Part shown: in pieces, positions 1-8,307 of the stretch
How the letters are laid out: each line of letters starts with the position of its first letter
Position numbering within the stretch: position 1 is the stretch's first letter
Assembly (NCBI RefSeq): GCF_019444005.1
Contig: NZ_CP049304.1
Location: 744,001-808,000 of the forward strand
DNA: 64,000 bases
DNA from: Liquorilactobacillus nagelii DSM 13675
GTDB lineage: Bacteria; Bacillota; Bacilli; Lactobacillales; Lactobacillaceae
Reading direction: 5' to 3'
Position numbers and translations under genes: made by a program
The notes under the pieces: model-generated
The model's database searches: none
What the model saw: the letters and a program-made list of their open reading frames with translations, nothing else
Told to the model about the DNA's origin: nothing

Positions 1-9
1 TATGCCATT

Positions 10-198
10 TTATTTCCTCGTCAATTTAATTTTTGAAAAGCTAAAGTAGCTTATGGTGCTAATTAATATTAGCAAATAAACCAAATTAATTACCAGCATA
101 ATGACTGCCAAGTATTGATTATATTCAAAAAAATACCAACAAATTAACCAAGACAAACTTTCAATCCAACAAAAAATCAATTTTTTGATGAGCGTCAC
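10..198 (-). CDS. small two-helix membrane protein, hypothetical
   Basis: A 62-residue frame with two hydrophobic stretches (about residues 8-24 and 28-51) and a basic tail, so a small integral membrane protein. I recognise no family. The only in-frame start is GTG at 198, and no convincing ribosome binding site precedes it. An in-frame stop lies nine codons upstream. It could be a real small gene, or the 3' remnant of a longer one. The 206 bases between it and the next gene carry only a hairpin at 365-399. Confidence 0.35.
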   Translation of the reverse strand: MTLIKKLIFCWIESLSWLICWYFFEYNQYLAVIMLVINLVYLLILISTISYFSFSKIKLTRK

Positions 199-364
199 CT
201 GATTAGCAGCATTAAAAAAATTTTAAAGTGCTTTCAAAAATCCATATTACACCAAATTGTTTATTCATATTCATACACCGCACAAATTGCCGACAATTTA
301 ACTGATAACCAGATGAACCATTGCTCGTAAAGCTTTGTGCAATATTATAATCTAATAAATAAAA

Positions 365-399
365 ATGAAAGGCTCTACCTACTAAAGGTAACCTTTCAT
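365..399 (-). terminator. terminator after GNAT gene
   Basis: Arms ATGAAAGG and CCTTTCAT with an inner TACCT/AGGTA stem. The minus strand runs into a T-rich stretch, so it ends the acetyltransferase transcript. Confidence 0.75.
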
Positions 400-404
400 T
401 TTTA

Positions 405-1034
405 CTAAAGATACATTACAAAGCTCCAATTTTCTAATTTTTGCTCTCTCCAAGTTAAAATCCGGTGATCGAATTCAATAAAATCATTTTTGTGATAGAA
501 CTTACTATTTTGTTCGGTATTTGTATTAAATGTTAAAATTTTTCCGCGGTTCTTTTTCACAAATGGCAAAACACAACTTTGCAACATATCGCTGCCTAGG
601 TGTTTGCCCTGCACTTTAGGGTTGACAACCAAGTTTGCTAGATACCAATCAGGTTCAACTATTTTAACTCGTGCTGCCTCTGTTTGCTCAATTAAATCGA
701 GAAAAGCTTTAACTAGCCGTAAATTTGCATATTTGAAAACAGACAACCCACCATTTATTAAATATTCTAAAATCCCGGCAGGTTTAGTTGATGGTGTTTG
801 CAGCATTGCGACTGAGATAATTTGTTGTTCTTCTACACCGACTAGGCAAAATTTACGTTTAATAAATGTCTTAGCGTAAATGCGCTCTAATGAAGCTAAA
901 AACTTGATATATTGGTTTTTTGATTTAAACTCTGAGCTTAAGATATGAAATAAAGGATAATCTTGATAGGCTTGGGTACAAATTTTAGTAATTTGTGGTA
1001 ATTCCCTTAGATTTGCTTTACGATATAAAACCAT
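405..1034 (-). CDS. GNAT-family N-acetyltransferase
   Basis: A 209-residue protein that reads as a GCN5-related N-acetyltransferase, transferring an acetyl group from acetyl-CoA to an unknown amine. The acetyl-CoA binding segment is the VNPKVQGKHLGSDML stretch near residue 136, which is the usual V-x-P-x-x-Q-x-x-G-x-G/S pattern. It is followed by NTNTEQNSKFYHKNDF, the typical C-terminal strand and helix in which a side-chain acetyl donor site is completed. The ATG at 1034 has a good GAGGGAGAA ribosome binding site. It is transcribed alone, with its own terminator downstream. The substrate cannot be told from sequence. Confidence 0.8.
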   Translation of the reverse strand: MVLYRKANLRELPQITKICTQAYQDYPLFHILSSEFKSKNQYIKFLASLERIYAKTFIKRKFCLVGVEEQQIISVAMLQTPSTKPAGILEYLINGGLSVFKYANLRLVKAFLDLIEQTEAARVKIVEPDWYLANLVVNPKVQGKHLGSDMLQSCVLPFVKKNRGKILTFNTNTEQNSKFYHKNDFIEFDHRILTWREQKLENWSFVMYL

Positions 1035-1172
1035 GTTATTCTCCCTCTATATTAATTGGATTATGTAATTATTATAGAGATGAACTTAATAATTGAAAAA
1101 CGCAATTAGCCACCAAATGTCTTTTAATAGACACTTGACAGCTAATTGTCTTATTATTTTATTTTGAAAATT

Positions 1173-1988
1173 CTATAACATTTTTGAAAGCAAAACGCCT
1201 GCTCCCATCACAATACAATAAATTGAAAATGGCCCCATCGTATTAATTTCTTTGCGGTTAAACCAGTGCATTAAGAAATACACACTTAAAAAGGCAAAGA
1301 AGCCAGCCACCACTCCGCCGGTTAAAGATAAACCTAATAATCCAGCTGGGTGATGAGCAACTAATTTTGGAACTTCCAAAACAGCGGCGCCAGCAATTAC
1401 TGGAGTCGACAACAACATCGAAAATTTAGCAGATTCTTCATTTGATAAACCCATCCAAAACCCGGCTGTCATACTTGAACCAGAACGTGAAAAGCCTGGA
1501 ATTAGGGCAAATGATTGAAAAACTCCAACAATAATTGCTTGCCACCAATTTAAGTCTTCCATTTTTTTGGTACCCTTTTTGCGTAATCGTTCACCCAAAA
1601 ACAACAAAATACCATTTAAAATTAAAAAGCTTGCCGCTAATACGACATTACTAAAAGCATTTGTAATATTTTTTTCAAAAATCCCACCTAGAATAACTGC
1701 TGGGATTGTTCCCAGGATAATTAATTTTAATGCTTGTTTAGAATCTTTTGCATTAAAAACGGAACGAAAAATCTGGGCCCAATCTTTTCTAAAGTAAATT
1801 AAGAGTGCAATTGTTGTTCCAATATGCATCATTACCACAAACTCTAAGAAATTATGTTTTAAAAAACTCGGATTAAGATTCCACCCAAATAAGTATGGCA
1901 CAATTACAGAATGAGCAACACTGCTAATTGGAAAAAGTTCTGAAATACCTTGGACTATTGCCAAAATGATTGTTTGCAAAAAATTCAT
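1173..1988 (-). CDS. uppP: undecaprenyl-diphosphate phosphatase
   Basis: A 271-residue polytopic membrane protein of the BacA/UppP family, which dephosphorylates undecaprenyl pyrophosphate so that the lipid carrier for cell-wall precursors can be recycled. Overexpression is known to give bacitracin resistance. The two family signatures are present: ELFPISSVAHSVIVP near residues 17-31 (ExxPxSSxxH type) and PGFSRSGSS near residues 163-171 (PGxSRSxxT type). Length is normal for the family. The ATG at 1988 follows a GGAGGG ribosome binding site, but that site is fully paired in a leader hairpin (1996-2036), which suggests translational control. Confidence 0.93.
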   Translation of the reverse strand: MNFLQTIILAIVQGISELFPISSVAHSVIVPYLFGWNLNPSFLKHNFLEFVVMMHIGTTIALLIYFRKDWAQIFRSVFNAKDSKQALKLIILGTIPAVILGGIFEKNITNAFSNVVLAASFLILNGILLFLGERLRKKGTKKMEDLNWWQAIIVGVFQSFALIPGFSRSGSSMTAGFWMGLSNEESAKFSMLLSTPVIAGAAVLEVPKLVAHHPAGLLGLSLTGGVVAGFFAFLSVYFLMHWFNRKEINTMGPFSIYCIVMGAGVLLSKML

Positions 1989-1995
1989 TTAAATA

Positions 1996-2036
1996 CCCTC
2001 CTCGACTGAAGTTAATTGTAACTTGTCCGAGGAGGG
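1996..2036 (-). promoter_or_regulatory. hairpin occluding the uppP ribosome binding site
   Basis: In the uppP mRNA leader CCCTCCTCG (2036-2028) is exactly complementary to CGAGGAGGG (2004-1996), the latter being the Shine-Dalgarno sequence eight bases before the ATG. An inner AAGTTA/TAACTT stem (2024-2019 with 2014-2009) stacks above it. There is no T-tract, so it is not a terminator. It would hide the ribosome binding site unless melted. Confidence 0.7.
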
Positions 2037-2106
2037 ATTTAGATTCCTGTTAGAAATTCTTAAGTTATTTTGCTAGACCTTTAGTAATTTAAGAAAATAT
2101 GAGGAT

Positions 2107-2517
2107 TTACAAGCGAAAATGGTTGTGGTATATGTAAATCGCAATTATTATCAAACTCAAGCTACTTCCACAAATTAATGATAAGAGAAAATTTAAAGGT
2201 CTAATAATAGCCAAAAAGAAAGAAGATGAAACTAATATTACTAAAAACAAAATTAGCGCTACTTTAACCCATGAGGCTTTAGGTTTATCTTCCATTGGAG
2301 CTGTGACATTTTGTGAAATGATACTGAAAGTAATAATTCCGATCATAAAAGCGAACCAGAGTGGATTTGAGAAAGACAAGATTTCCGAAAAATTGTTAGG
2401 ATTTTTAATTACTTTATAAGCTAATAGGATTAGAATTGTCAGATTTTCGATTACAAATGCGATTTTGAAATTTTCAAATTGAAGTATCTTCAGTCGCTCG
2501 TCAGTTATTTTTTTCAT
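2107..2517 (-). CDS. four-helix membrane protein paired with XRE regulator
   Basis: A 136-residue protein with four hydrophobic segments (about residues 18-36, 50-70, 84-105 and 108-131) and a short acidic/basic N-terminus. No enzyme motif is visible. Its start overlaps the 3' end of the upstream XRE-type regulator by 17 bases, so the two are translationally coupled. Such regulator plus small membrane protein pairs are common in Firmicutes, where the membrane protein is often of unknown function. I do not assign a role. Confidence 0.7.
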   Translation of the reverse strand: MKKITDERLKILQFENFKIAFVIENLTILILLAYKVIKNPNNFSEILSFSNPLWFAFMIGIITFSIISQNVTAPMEDKPKASWVKVALILFLVILVSSSFFLAIIRPLNFLLSLICGSSLSLIIIAIYIYHNHFRL

Positions 2518-2734
2518 GCTTAAACTCCTCTTGGCTTATCCAAAAAACTTGATCTAATGTTTGATTGAGACAATAACAAATTCTTAAACAAAGGGCTATT
2601 GAAGGATTATATTCTCCTTTTTCGATTAAACTCATAGTTTGCCGAGTAACTTTAGCTGCCGTGGCTAACTCTTTTTGAGTTAGATCTTTAGTAATCCGTA
2701 AAGCTTTCACTTTATTAGTTAACAGTTCAGTCAC
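2501..2734 (-). CDS. XRE-family transcriptional regulator (small, HTH only)
   Basis: A 77-residue protein consisting of one helix-turn-helix domain of the Cro/CI (XRE) type. The DLTQKELATAAKVTRQTMSL stretch (residues 17-36) is the HTH, followed by the usual IEKGEYNPSIALCLRI. It resembles the small YozG-type regulators. It forms an operon with the overlapping membrane protein gene. The predicted GTG start at 2734 lies only a few bases after the expected transcription start of a near-perfect promoter (2747-2775), so the message would be almost leaderless. A downstream start is possible but no better ribosome binding site exists. Confidence 0.85.
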   Translation of the reverse strand: MTELLTNKVKALRITKDLTQKELATAAKVTRQTMSLIEKGEYNPSIALCLRICYCLNQTLDQVFWISQEEFKHEKNN

Positions 2735-2746
2735 CTCTTTAGGTAA

Positions 2747-2775
2747 AATATATATTACATAGGAATTGATGTCAA
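2747..2775 (-). promoter_or_regulatory. sigma-A promoter of XRE/membrane gene pair
   Basis: TTGACA (2775-2770), a 17-base spacer and TATATT (2752-2747), a near-consensus housekeeping promoter. The GTG start at 2734 is 12 bases beyond the -10 box. Confidence 0.8.
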
Positions 2776-2835
2776 TATAAAAGACAACTTTTTTAACAAT
2801 AAGTTAGAAAAAGTTGCCTTTTAAAAATTGCTATA

Positions 2836-4473
2836 TTAAATTTTCGGAATAGTTTGAATAGCGCTGTCTTCAACAAAATTAGCTGAAGATTTTCGATAAA
2901 TCATTTGTCCAGTTTCATCATAAAAAACAACTTGATTTCTAGCTGTTAGGTAATGTAATCCTGTTTTCATTTTTCCACTTTTTCGATCAAATAAATACTC
3001 TTGTTGATTAATCATTTTCGGGCCAAAAACTTGTTTACCAGTCTCGTCAAAGAAATAGGTAGCTTTTTCTAACTTGAATTCGGCAAAACCAGTCACCATG
3101 AATCCAGTCTGTTGACTGAAAAAGTAACGATTGCCGTCAATTCTTTGCCAGCCAGTTTGTAATTGCCCGTGATTATTAGCGTAAATAGTAGCTGTTCCAA
3201 GCTTTTGCCAACCACCCTGGCAGGCCCCAGTATGTAAATCAAAGAAGTAACGTTGCTGATTAATTGATTGAATTCCGGTTTGCAATTCGCCTGTAACGGG
3301 ATCGAAGTAATAAATAGTGGAATCAATTTTTTGCCAGCCTTTTAATGAAACACCATTTGTACCATAATAGCGAGTCTTTTGATTGATTTTTTGCCAACCA
3401 TTAACAGATAAATTGTTTTCTAGATTAAATAATTTTTGTTGTTCATCAAATCCGAGTAATTTAACGTTTTTTTGATTAGTTACCCTAACCATAATTTCAC
3501 TTAGTTCAATTCTTTGTTGTTGAGCTTGAAGTTTAGTAAACCTTTGGTAGTTATTCATAAAATTTTCAGAACTGTATTGGTTTATTCTAGTTGAGATTGG
3601 ACTTTCCAGAGGGTCATTATCTTTTAAAATATTGCTAAATGTTGCTCGCCAAAAATTGGTTTGGCCGACCCGTTGTAACTGTTTTTGGATTAATTGATGA
3701 ACCCAAGCAATTTCAGCGTCCAGTTCTTGCTGGCTGTTTTTGGTGCTAAAAGGTTTAGTCCGTTTAATAACACCTTTTTCACGTAATTGATTCAAGTAAT
3801 TTGCTTGTGCTGAGCGCAGTTTATCAGTCCAATTTATTTTATTAAGAGGGGTTTTTATTGGCTCTATTAATTCAGAAAAATTGACGGTACTAACAATTGA
3901 AGAATTATTGAAAGGTTTAGTCGAACTGTTTGAATTAGTTAACACCTTTGTTGACTCTTTTTGCTGCTTCTCTGCAACTGTTGGAGTTCTTTGAACTGCT
4001 TGGGTTGAAGACGAGTTAATACTGCTAGTTGTTTCAGCCATTGATTTTGCTGCTGATTCAGTCTGAGTTGGTGGCGTTTTACTGGTCGGCTGATCTATGT
4101 TATTGCTGGAACTGCCGGTTGAATTTGAAAATGAGCTAGTAGTTGCACTATTACTCGAAATTGAATTATTTTGTTCGCTTTGACTGGTGGATGTAGTCTC
4201 ATCTGCTTCTTTCGAACTAGTACTAGTATTTTGGCTGCTAGCACTTGAACTGTTTTCTGACGCAGAGGAAGAACTTTGCTGCTTCGATTCAGTTAGGTTG
4301 GAATTTGATACTGAACTCCGGAATAACTGATCAACATTTGATGTTGAGGTTACATCATTTTTTTGAATTTGAGCTGATTGACTTGTTTTAGCAGCAAAAA
4401 TTCTTGGTACCCGTGTTTGACCATCAGCAAAGCAAACTAAAGCAACAGTTAATAAAATTCCGCTGAAATTCAA
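2836..4473 (-). CDS. secreted Ser-rich protein with cell-wall/glucan-binding repeats
   Basis: A 545-residue exported surface protein. Order of parts: a hydrophobic signal segment (about residues 3-17), a very Ser/Thr/Gln/Asn-rich stalk (about 30-200), a charged helical middle region (about 205-330) of no recognised family, and a C-terminal array of aromatic repeats (about 358-530) of the GWQKI.....YYFD type. These resemble the choline/glucan-binding repeats (CW_binding) that hold proteins to wall polymers. There is no LPxTG anchor. The first recognised start is TTG at 4473. A strong GAGGTG ribosome binding site lies seven bases before an in-frame ATC at 4491, and starting there would add IKRKTK, a normal positively charged signal-peptide N-region. 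The true start is therefore uncertain. Confidence 0.8.
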   Translation of the reverse strand: MNFSGILLTVALVCFADGQTRVPRIFAAKTSQSAQIQKNDVTSTSNVDQLFRSSVSNSNLTESKQQSSSSASENSSSASSQNTSTSSKEADETTSTSQSEQNNSISSNSATTSSFSNSTGSSSNNIDQPTSKTPPTQTESAAKSMAETTSSINSSSTQAVQRTPTVAEKQQKESTKVLTNSNSSTKPFNNSSIVSTVNFSELIEPIKTPLNKINWTDKLRSAQANYLNQLREKGVIKRTKPFSTKNSQQELDAEIAWVHQLIQKQLQRVGQTNFWRATFSNILKDNDPLESPISTRINQYSSENFMNNYQRFTKLQAQQQRIELSEIMVRVTNQKNVKLLGFDEQQKLFNLENNLSVNGWQKINQKTRYYGTNGVSLKGWQKIDSTIYYFDPVTGELQTGIQSINQQRYFFDLHTGACQGGWQKLGTATIYANNHGQLQTGWQRIDGNRYFFSQQTGFMVTGFAEFKLEKATYFFDETGKQVFGPKMINQQEYLFDRKSGKMKTGLHYLTARNQVVFYDETGQMIYRKSSANFVEDSAIQTIPKI

Positions 4474-4762
4474 TTTAGTTTTCCTTTTGATAGCACTTCA
4501 CCTCATTTGTAATTAATAACTTACTCTCTTTATTAATAATCTTATAACAGTTTTCAACTGTTTTAGATAACAAAACATTAAAAATATATCTCAAAATGTC
4601 TTAAATGTAACAAAAAAGCACTAATTAAGCTTAATGTTACATATTAGCAACAATAAATCAAAATTAATGCTTATTATAAACTTTTTCGGTCTAAAACGAG
4701 GCCTTAAGGAACTCTTATGGTCTTTTCGTGTCTGATTTCTGTTTTCTTCGGGCAGTTGTAAG

Positions 4763-6547
4763 CTAAGCTTCAAAAACCATCTGATTAGTATACAAATCGT
4801 AGTAAAAACCTTTTTCAGTTAGTAATTGCTGATGGTTTCCCTGCTCAATAATCTGACCATCTTTTAAAACGACTATTTCATCGGCATCAACAATGGTTTT
4901 CAAGCGATGAGCAATTACAAAACTGGTTCGGCCAGCGATTACATTATCCATGGCCTGTTTAATTTTCTCTTCAGTTACCATATCCACGTTAGAGGTTGCC
5001 TCATCAAGAATTAAAAAGGCTGGATCTGTCAGTAGTGTCCGCGCAATACTGACAAGTTGCTTTTGACCAACAGATAAAATCGAATTTTCTTCATCAACCC
5101 TTGTCTGATACTTATCCGGTAAACTTTGGATGTAATCGTGGATATGTGCTTGCTTGGCTGCCTGAATCATTTGGCTGTCGGTTGCTTCTGGAAAACCAAA
5201 TTTTATATTCTCAGCAATTGTTCCAGAAAAGAGTGTTGAATCTTGTAACACGATCCCGACATTTTGACGCAGAGAATGTAATTCAAAATCTCGCACATCA
5301 GTATTGTCAAAAAGTACTTTTCCACCTGTAACATCATAGAAACGATTCAATAAATTCATGACAGTTGTTTTTCCAGATCCGGTTGGACCGACCAAGGCAA
5401 TCATTTTGCCCTTAGCAACTTCCAAGGTAATTCCGTGTAAAATTTCTTTTTGTGGGTCATAACCAAAATGAACATCTTGCAGTTTGACACCAGTTGTTAG
5501 TTCTTGCAGTTGCTTGCCAGTAGTATTAACTTGTTCTTCTGGTTGCTTGAGAACATGCATCAATCGTTTAGCACCTGTAAATGCCAGTTGGAGCATTGAA
5601 TACATAGAAGTGATTTGGGTAATTGGTTCAAAGTACTGTTGTGAATATTGGACAAAGGTTACTATGAGTCCCAAACCAACAGCCTTACCGACTTCTCCAT
5701 TCACTACCATCCACGAACCGTAGGCAATCACAATTGCTAAGTTCAAAAGTGAAAATCCTTGCATTAGCGGGAAAAGTATTCCTGAGTAAAACTGACCTTT
5801 AAAAGTTGCTCGTTGAACATTCTCATTTAAACGATCAAATTCACGAGTCGACTGTTCCTGTAATCCATTGGTAATGATAATCTTTTCACCATTAATCTGT
5901 TCATTAATATAACCATTTAATTTGCTAATTTCATCTTGTTGTCGCTCAATATACTGTCTAGCTTTGCGAATGATAAAATAACCGATAAGTACTACAAATG
6001 GTGTCGAAATAACTGTTGCTAAGGCTAGTTTGATGTTCAAAGAAAACATCATCCATACAACACCTACGTATAGAATTACTTGCGAAATTAATTGAAAAAT
6101 TGCCTGATTCATCGCATTAAAAATATTATCCAAATCTGACGTAAACAACGATAAAATTTTTCCATCCTGATGCTGGTCAAAATATTTAATAGTCATGCGC
6201 TGTAATTTTCCAAAGAGTCCCCGTTGCATTTGATTAGTTGATAAGGCATTAACCCTTGAAGTTAGCCAACTCGATAATAACATTGTAAAGCTTGTCAATA
6301 GATAAAAAATTAAAATTAACCATAATGAATGGTGGAAATCATTAAGTGAAGCTTGTGGCCTTGTTAAAGGATTTAGGTAAGCAATTAAATATTTACTGAG
6401 GCTGGTCATCGCTTTTCCTAAGTATACAGGGGCTTTAATTTGAGCCCAAGTAGAAATAATTGTCAAGCCAACTATTAACAATAGTCCCTTCCAATATGGC
6501 TTTAAATAATGCTTAAAATAAGCTAAAGGTTCGCGCATATTTTGCAT
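4763..6547 (-). CDS. heterodimeric ABC multidrug exporter, catalytic-site subunit
   Basis: A 594-residue ABC half-transporter with an N-terminal six-helix exporter domain (about 1-330) and a C-terminal ATPase. Walker A is GPTGSGKTT, the Q-loop is VLQDS, Walker B is FLILDEATSNVD with the catalytic Glu intact, and the H-loop is IAHRL. The signature is LSVGQ instead of LSGGQ. This matches the LmrD/BmrD-type partner of heterodimeric exporters, in which a degenerate signature faces the non-catalytic ATP site. It starts one base after the upstream subunit gene ends and is the last gene of the LytTR/LiaF-like/ABC operon. The substrate is unknown; drugs or cell-wall-active peptides are plausible. Confidence 0.9.
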   Translation of the reverse strand: MQNMREPLAYFKHYLKPYWKGLLLIVGLTIISTWAQIKAPVYLGKAMTSLSKYLIAYLNPLTRPQASLNDFHHSLWLILIFYLLTSFTMLLSSWLTSRVNALSTNQMQRGLFGKLQRMTIKYFDQHQDGKILSLFTSDLDNIFNAMNQAIFQLISQVILYVGVVWMMFSLNIKLALATVISTPFVVLIGYFIIRKARQYIERQQDEISKLNGYINEQINGEKIIITNGLQEQSTREFDRLNENVQRATFKGQFYSGILFPLMQGFSLLNLAIVIAYGSWMVVNGEVGKAVGLGLIVTFVQYSQQYFEPITQITSMYSMLQLAFTGAKRLMHVLKQPEEQVNTTGKQLQELTTGVKLQDVHFGYDPQKEILHGITLEVAKGKMIALVGPTGSGKTTVMNLLNRFYDVTGGKVLFDNTDVRDFELHSLRQNVGIVLQDSTLFSGTIAENIKFGFPEATDSQMIQAAKQAHIHDYIQSLPDKYQTRVDEENSILSVGQKQLVSIARTLLTDPAFLILDEATSNVDMVTEEKIKQAMDNVIAGRTSFVIAHRLKTIVDADEIVVLKDGQIIEQGNHQQLLTEKGFYYDLYTNQMVFEA

Positions 6548-6548
6548 T

Positions 6549-8273
6549 TTAATGACCTCCTTCTTTTGAAAGCTGTGCTGAATAGATTTCTTGATAGATT
6601 ACAGAGTCTTTTAATAGTTCTTGGTGTTTTCCAGCAGCAACTAATTTTCCTTGATCCATAACCAAAATTTGATCAGCATGAATTACTGATGAAATTTTTT
6701 CCGAAATCATAAAAACGGTCGTTGCTTGCATCTCAGTTGCTAATGCTTGTTGGACTAACTTTTCTGATTGAGCATCAAGGGCTGAAGTTGAATCATCTAA
6801 AATTAGAATTGGTGGTTTCCCGATAATTCCCCGCGCAATTGAAAGCCGTTGCTTTTGACCACCTGAAAAGTTTGCTGAGCGTTCTTCAACCCGATGTTTA
6901 ACACCATCGGGATAATTTAACACAAATTCAGCAGCTTGCGACACTTCCAGTGCCCAGTGCATCTCCGTTTTGGTCGCATCATGTTTTCCCTGTTTTAAAT
7001 TATCTTCAATTGTGCCAGAAAATAAGATTGCTTTTTGCAAAACAAAACTAACAGTATTTCGTAAAGTCTGTGCAGATATTTTTCGCAAATTTTTCCCAGC
7101 AATTTGGACAACCCCTGAACTTGGATCGTAGAGACGAGCAATCATTTGTGCTAATGTCGTCTTGCCAGAACCGGTTGATCCGACGATCCCGACAAAACTA
7201 CCCGCTGGTGCTTTAAATGAAATGTTTTCCAAGGTAGGTTCTTCGGCATTTGGATAAGTAAAGTTGACGTTTTTAAATTCAACATCACCAACTAATCGTT
7301 CAGCTTTGTCAGGTGCTGCTGGATATTGCAGCTCAGGCTGAGATGTTAGCACTTCTTTGATTCGCTTCAATGAAATCATCCCGCGAGATGACATCGTCAT
7401 GGTCATGGCTCCGATAATAATGGCAAACATTAATTGCATTAAGTAAGAGATAAAGGACGCAATCGCTGCCAAATCATTGGGATGCTGGGTAATACTAGTA
7501 CCAATTAAATAAACTGCTAGTAAAATCATAATGTTCGAAATTAACATAAAAGCCGGAATCATTAATGCAAATAGATAACCAATCGTCAAATTAAGATCTC
7601 GCAATTTATTAGCAGTTCCAGTAAATTTCAGCGTTTCATTTTGTTCTTGATTAAAGGATTTAACCACGCGAATTCCTTGCATCGATTCTTTAGCAACATT
7701 GTTCATTCGATCCAGCCAAGTTTGAAACCGGCCGAATAAACTGCCCATTCGCGAGAAAACGAGCGCTGATAAACTAACAATCAAAACTATCATTAAAATT
7801 TCGATCCACCACAAACGTGGGATAGTCATAATGCCTAAAATAAATGCTCCAAAAAATAAAATTGGAATTCGCAAAATTTGCGTTAAGAGCATCATGACTA
7901 AGTTTAAAACTTGATTCAAATCATTGATTAACCTAACAACTAAACTGCCGGTTGAAAATCTTTCAATATTTCCAAAAGAAAAATTTTGAATTTTTCGGTA
8001 AAGATCACCCCGCAAATCAGCTGTAACCGACTGGGCTGTTTTAGCAGCAAAAAAAGTACCCGTAATACCAGCTACAATTCCGATGACTGCTAAGACAATT
8101 AGTTGGATGCCGTAAATAAAAACTTTGTGGCGATTATCTGCAATAATTGCTTTCATAATAACTTGTAATAATTTTGGCTGCCACAAAGTATTCGCTGCTA
8201 AAATTATTACTGAGATGACTGCTCCTAAAATAGCGAACAGATTTTTTTTGAAATAAGGTTTTAATAGTTCCAT
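6549..8273 (-). CDS. heterodimeric ABC multidrug exporter, degenerate-site subunit
   Basis: A 574-residue ABC half-transporter with six predicted membrane helices (about 1-310) followed by the ATPase. Walker A is GSTGSGKTT and the signature is the canonical FSGGQKQR. Walker B reads ILILDDSTSALD, with Asp where the catalytic Glu should be, and the H-loop region reads ISEKIS rather than the usual IAHRL type. Loss of the Glu is the hallmark of LmrC/BmrC-type subunits, which pair with a complete partner, here the next gene one base away. The start ATG at 8273 has AGGAG about 12 bases upstream. Together they should form an ATP-driven efflux pump. Confidence 0.9.
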   Translation of the reverse strand: MELLKPYFKKNLFAILGAVISVIILAANTLWQPKLLQVIMKAIIADNRHKVFIYGIQLIVLAVIGIVAGITGTFFAAKTAQSVTADLRGDLYRKIQNFSFGNIERFSTGSLVVRLINDLNQVLNLVMMLLTQILRIPILFFGAFILGIMTIPRLWWIEILMIVLIVSLSALVFSRMGSLFGRFQTWLDRMNNVAKESMQGIRVVKSFNQEQNETLKFTGTANKLRDLNLTIGYLFALMIPAFMLISNIMILLAVYLIGTSITQHPNDLAAIASFISYLMQLMFAIIIGAMTMTMSSRGMISLKRIKEVLTSQPELQYPAAPDKAERLVGDVEFKNVNFTYPNAEEPTLENISFKAPAGSFVGIVGSTGSGKTTLAQMIARLYDPSSGVVQIAGKNLRKISAQTLRNTVSFVLQKAILFSGTIEDNLKQGKHDATKTEMHWALEVSQAAEFVLNYPDGVKHRVEERSANFSGGQKQRLSIARGIIGKPPILILDDSTSALDAQSEKLVQQALATEMQATTVFMISEKISSVIHADQILVMDQGKLVAAGKHQELLKDSVIYQEIYSAQLSKEGGH

Positions 8274-8307
8274 GGCTAGCTACACTCCTGAATTTGATAA
8301 AATTAGA

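Noticed and set aside
604..879. Plus-strand frame of 91 codons inside the GNAT gene
   Set aside because: It is antisense to a clear acetyltransferase, with no ribosome binding site and no recognisable family.
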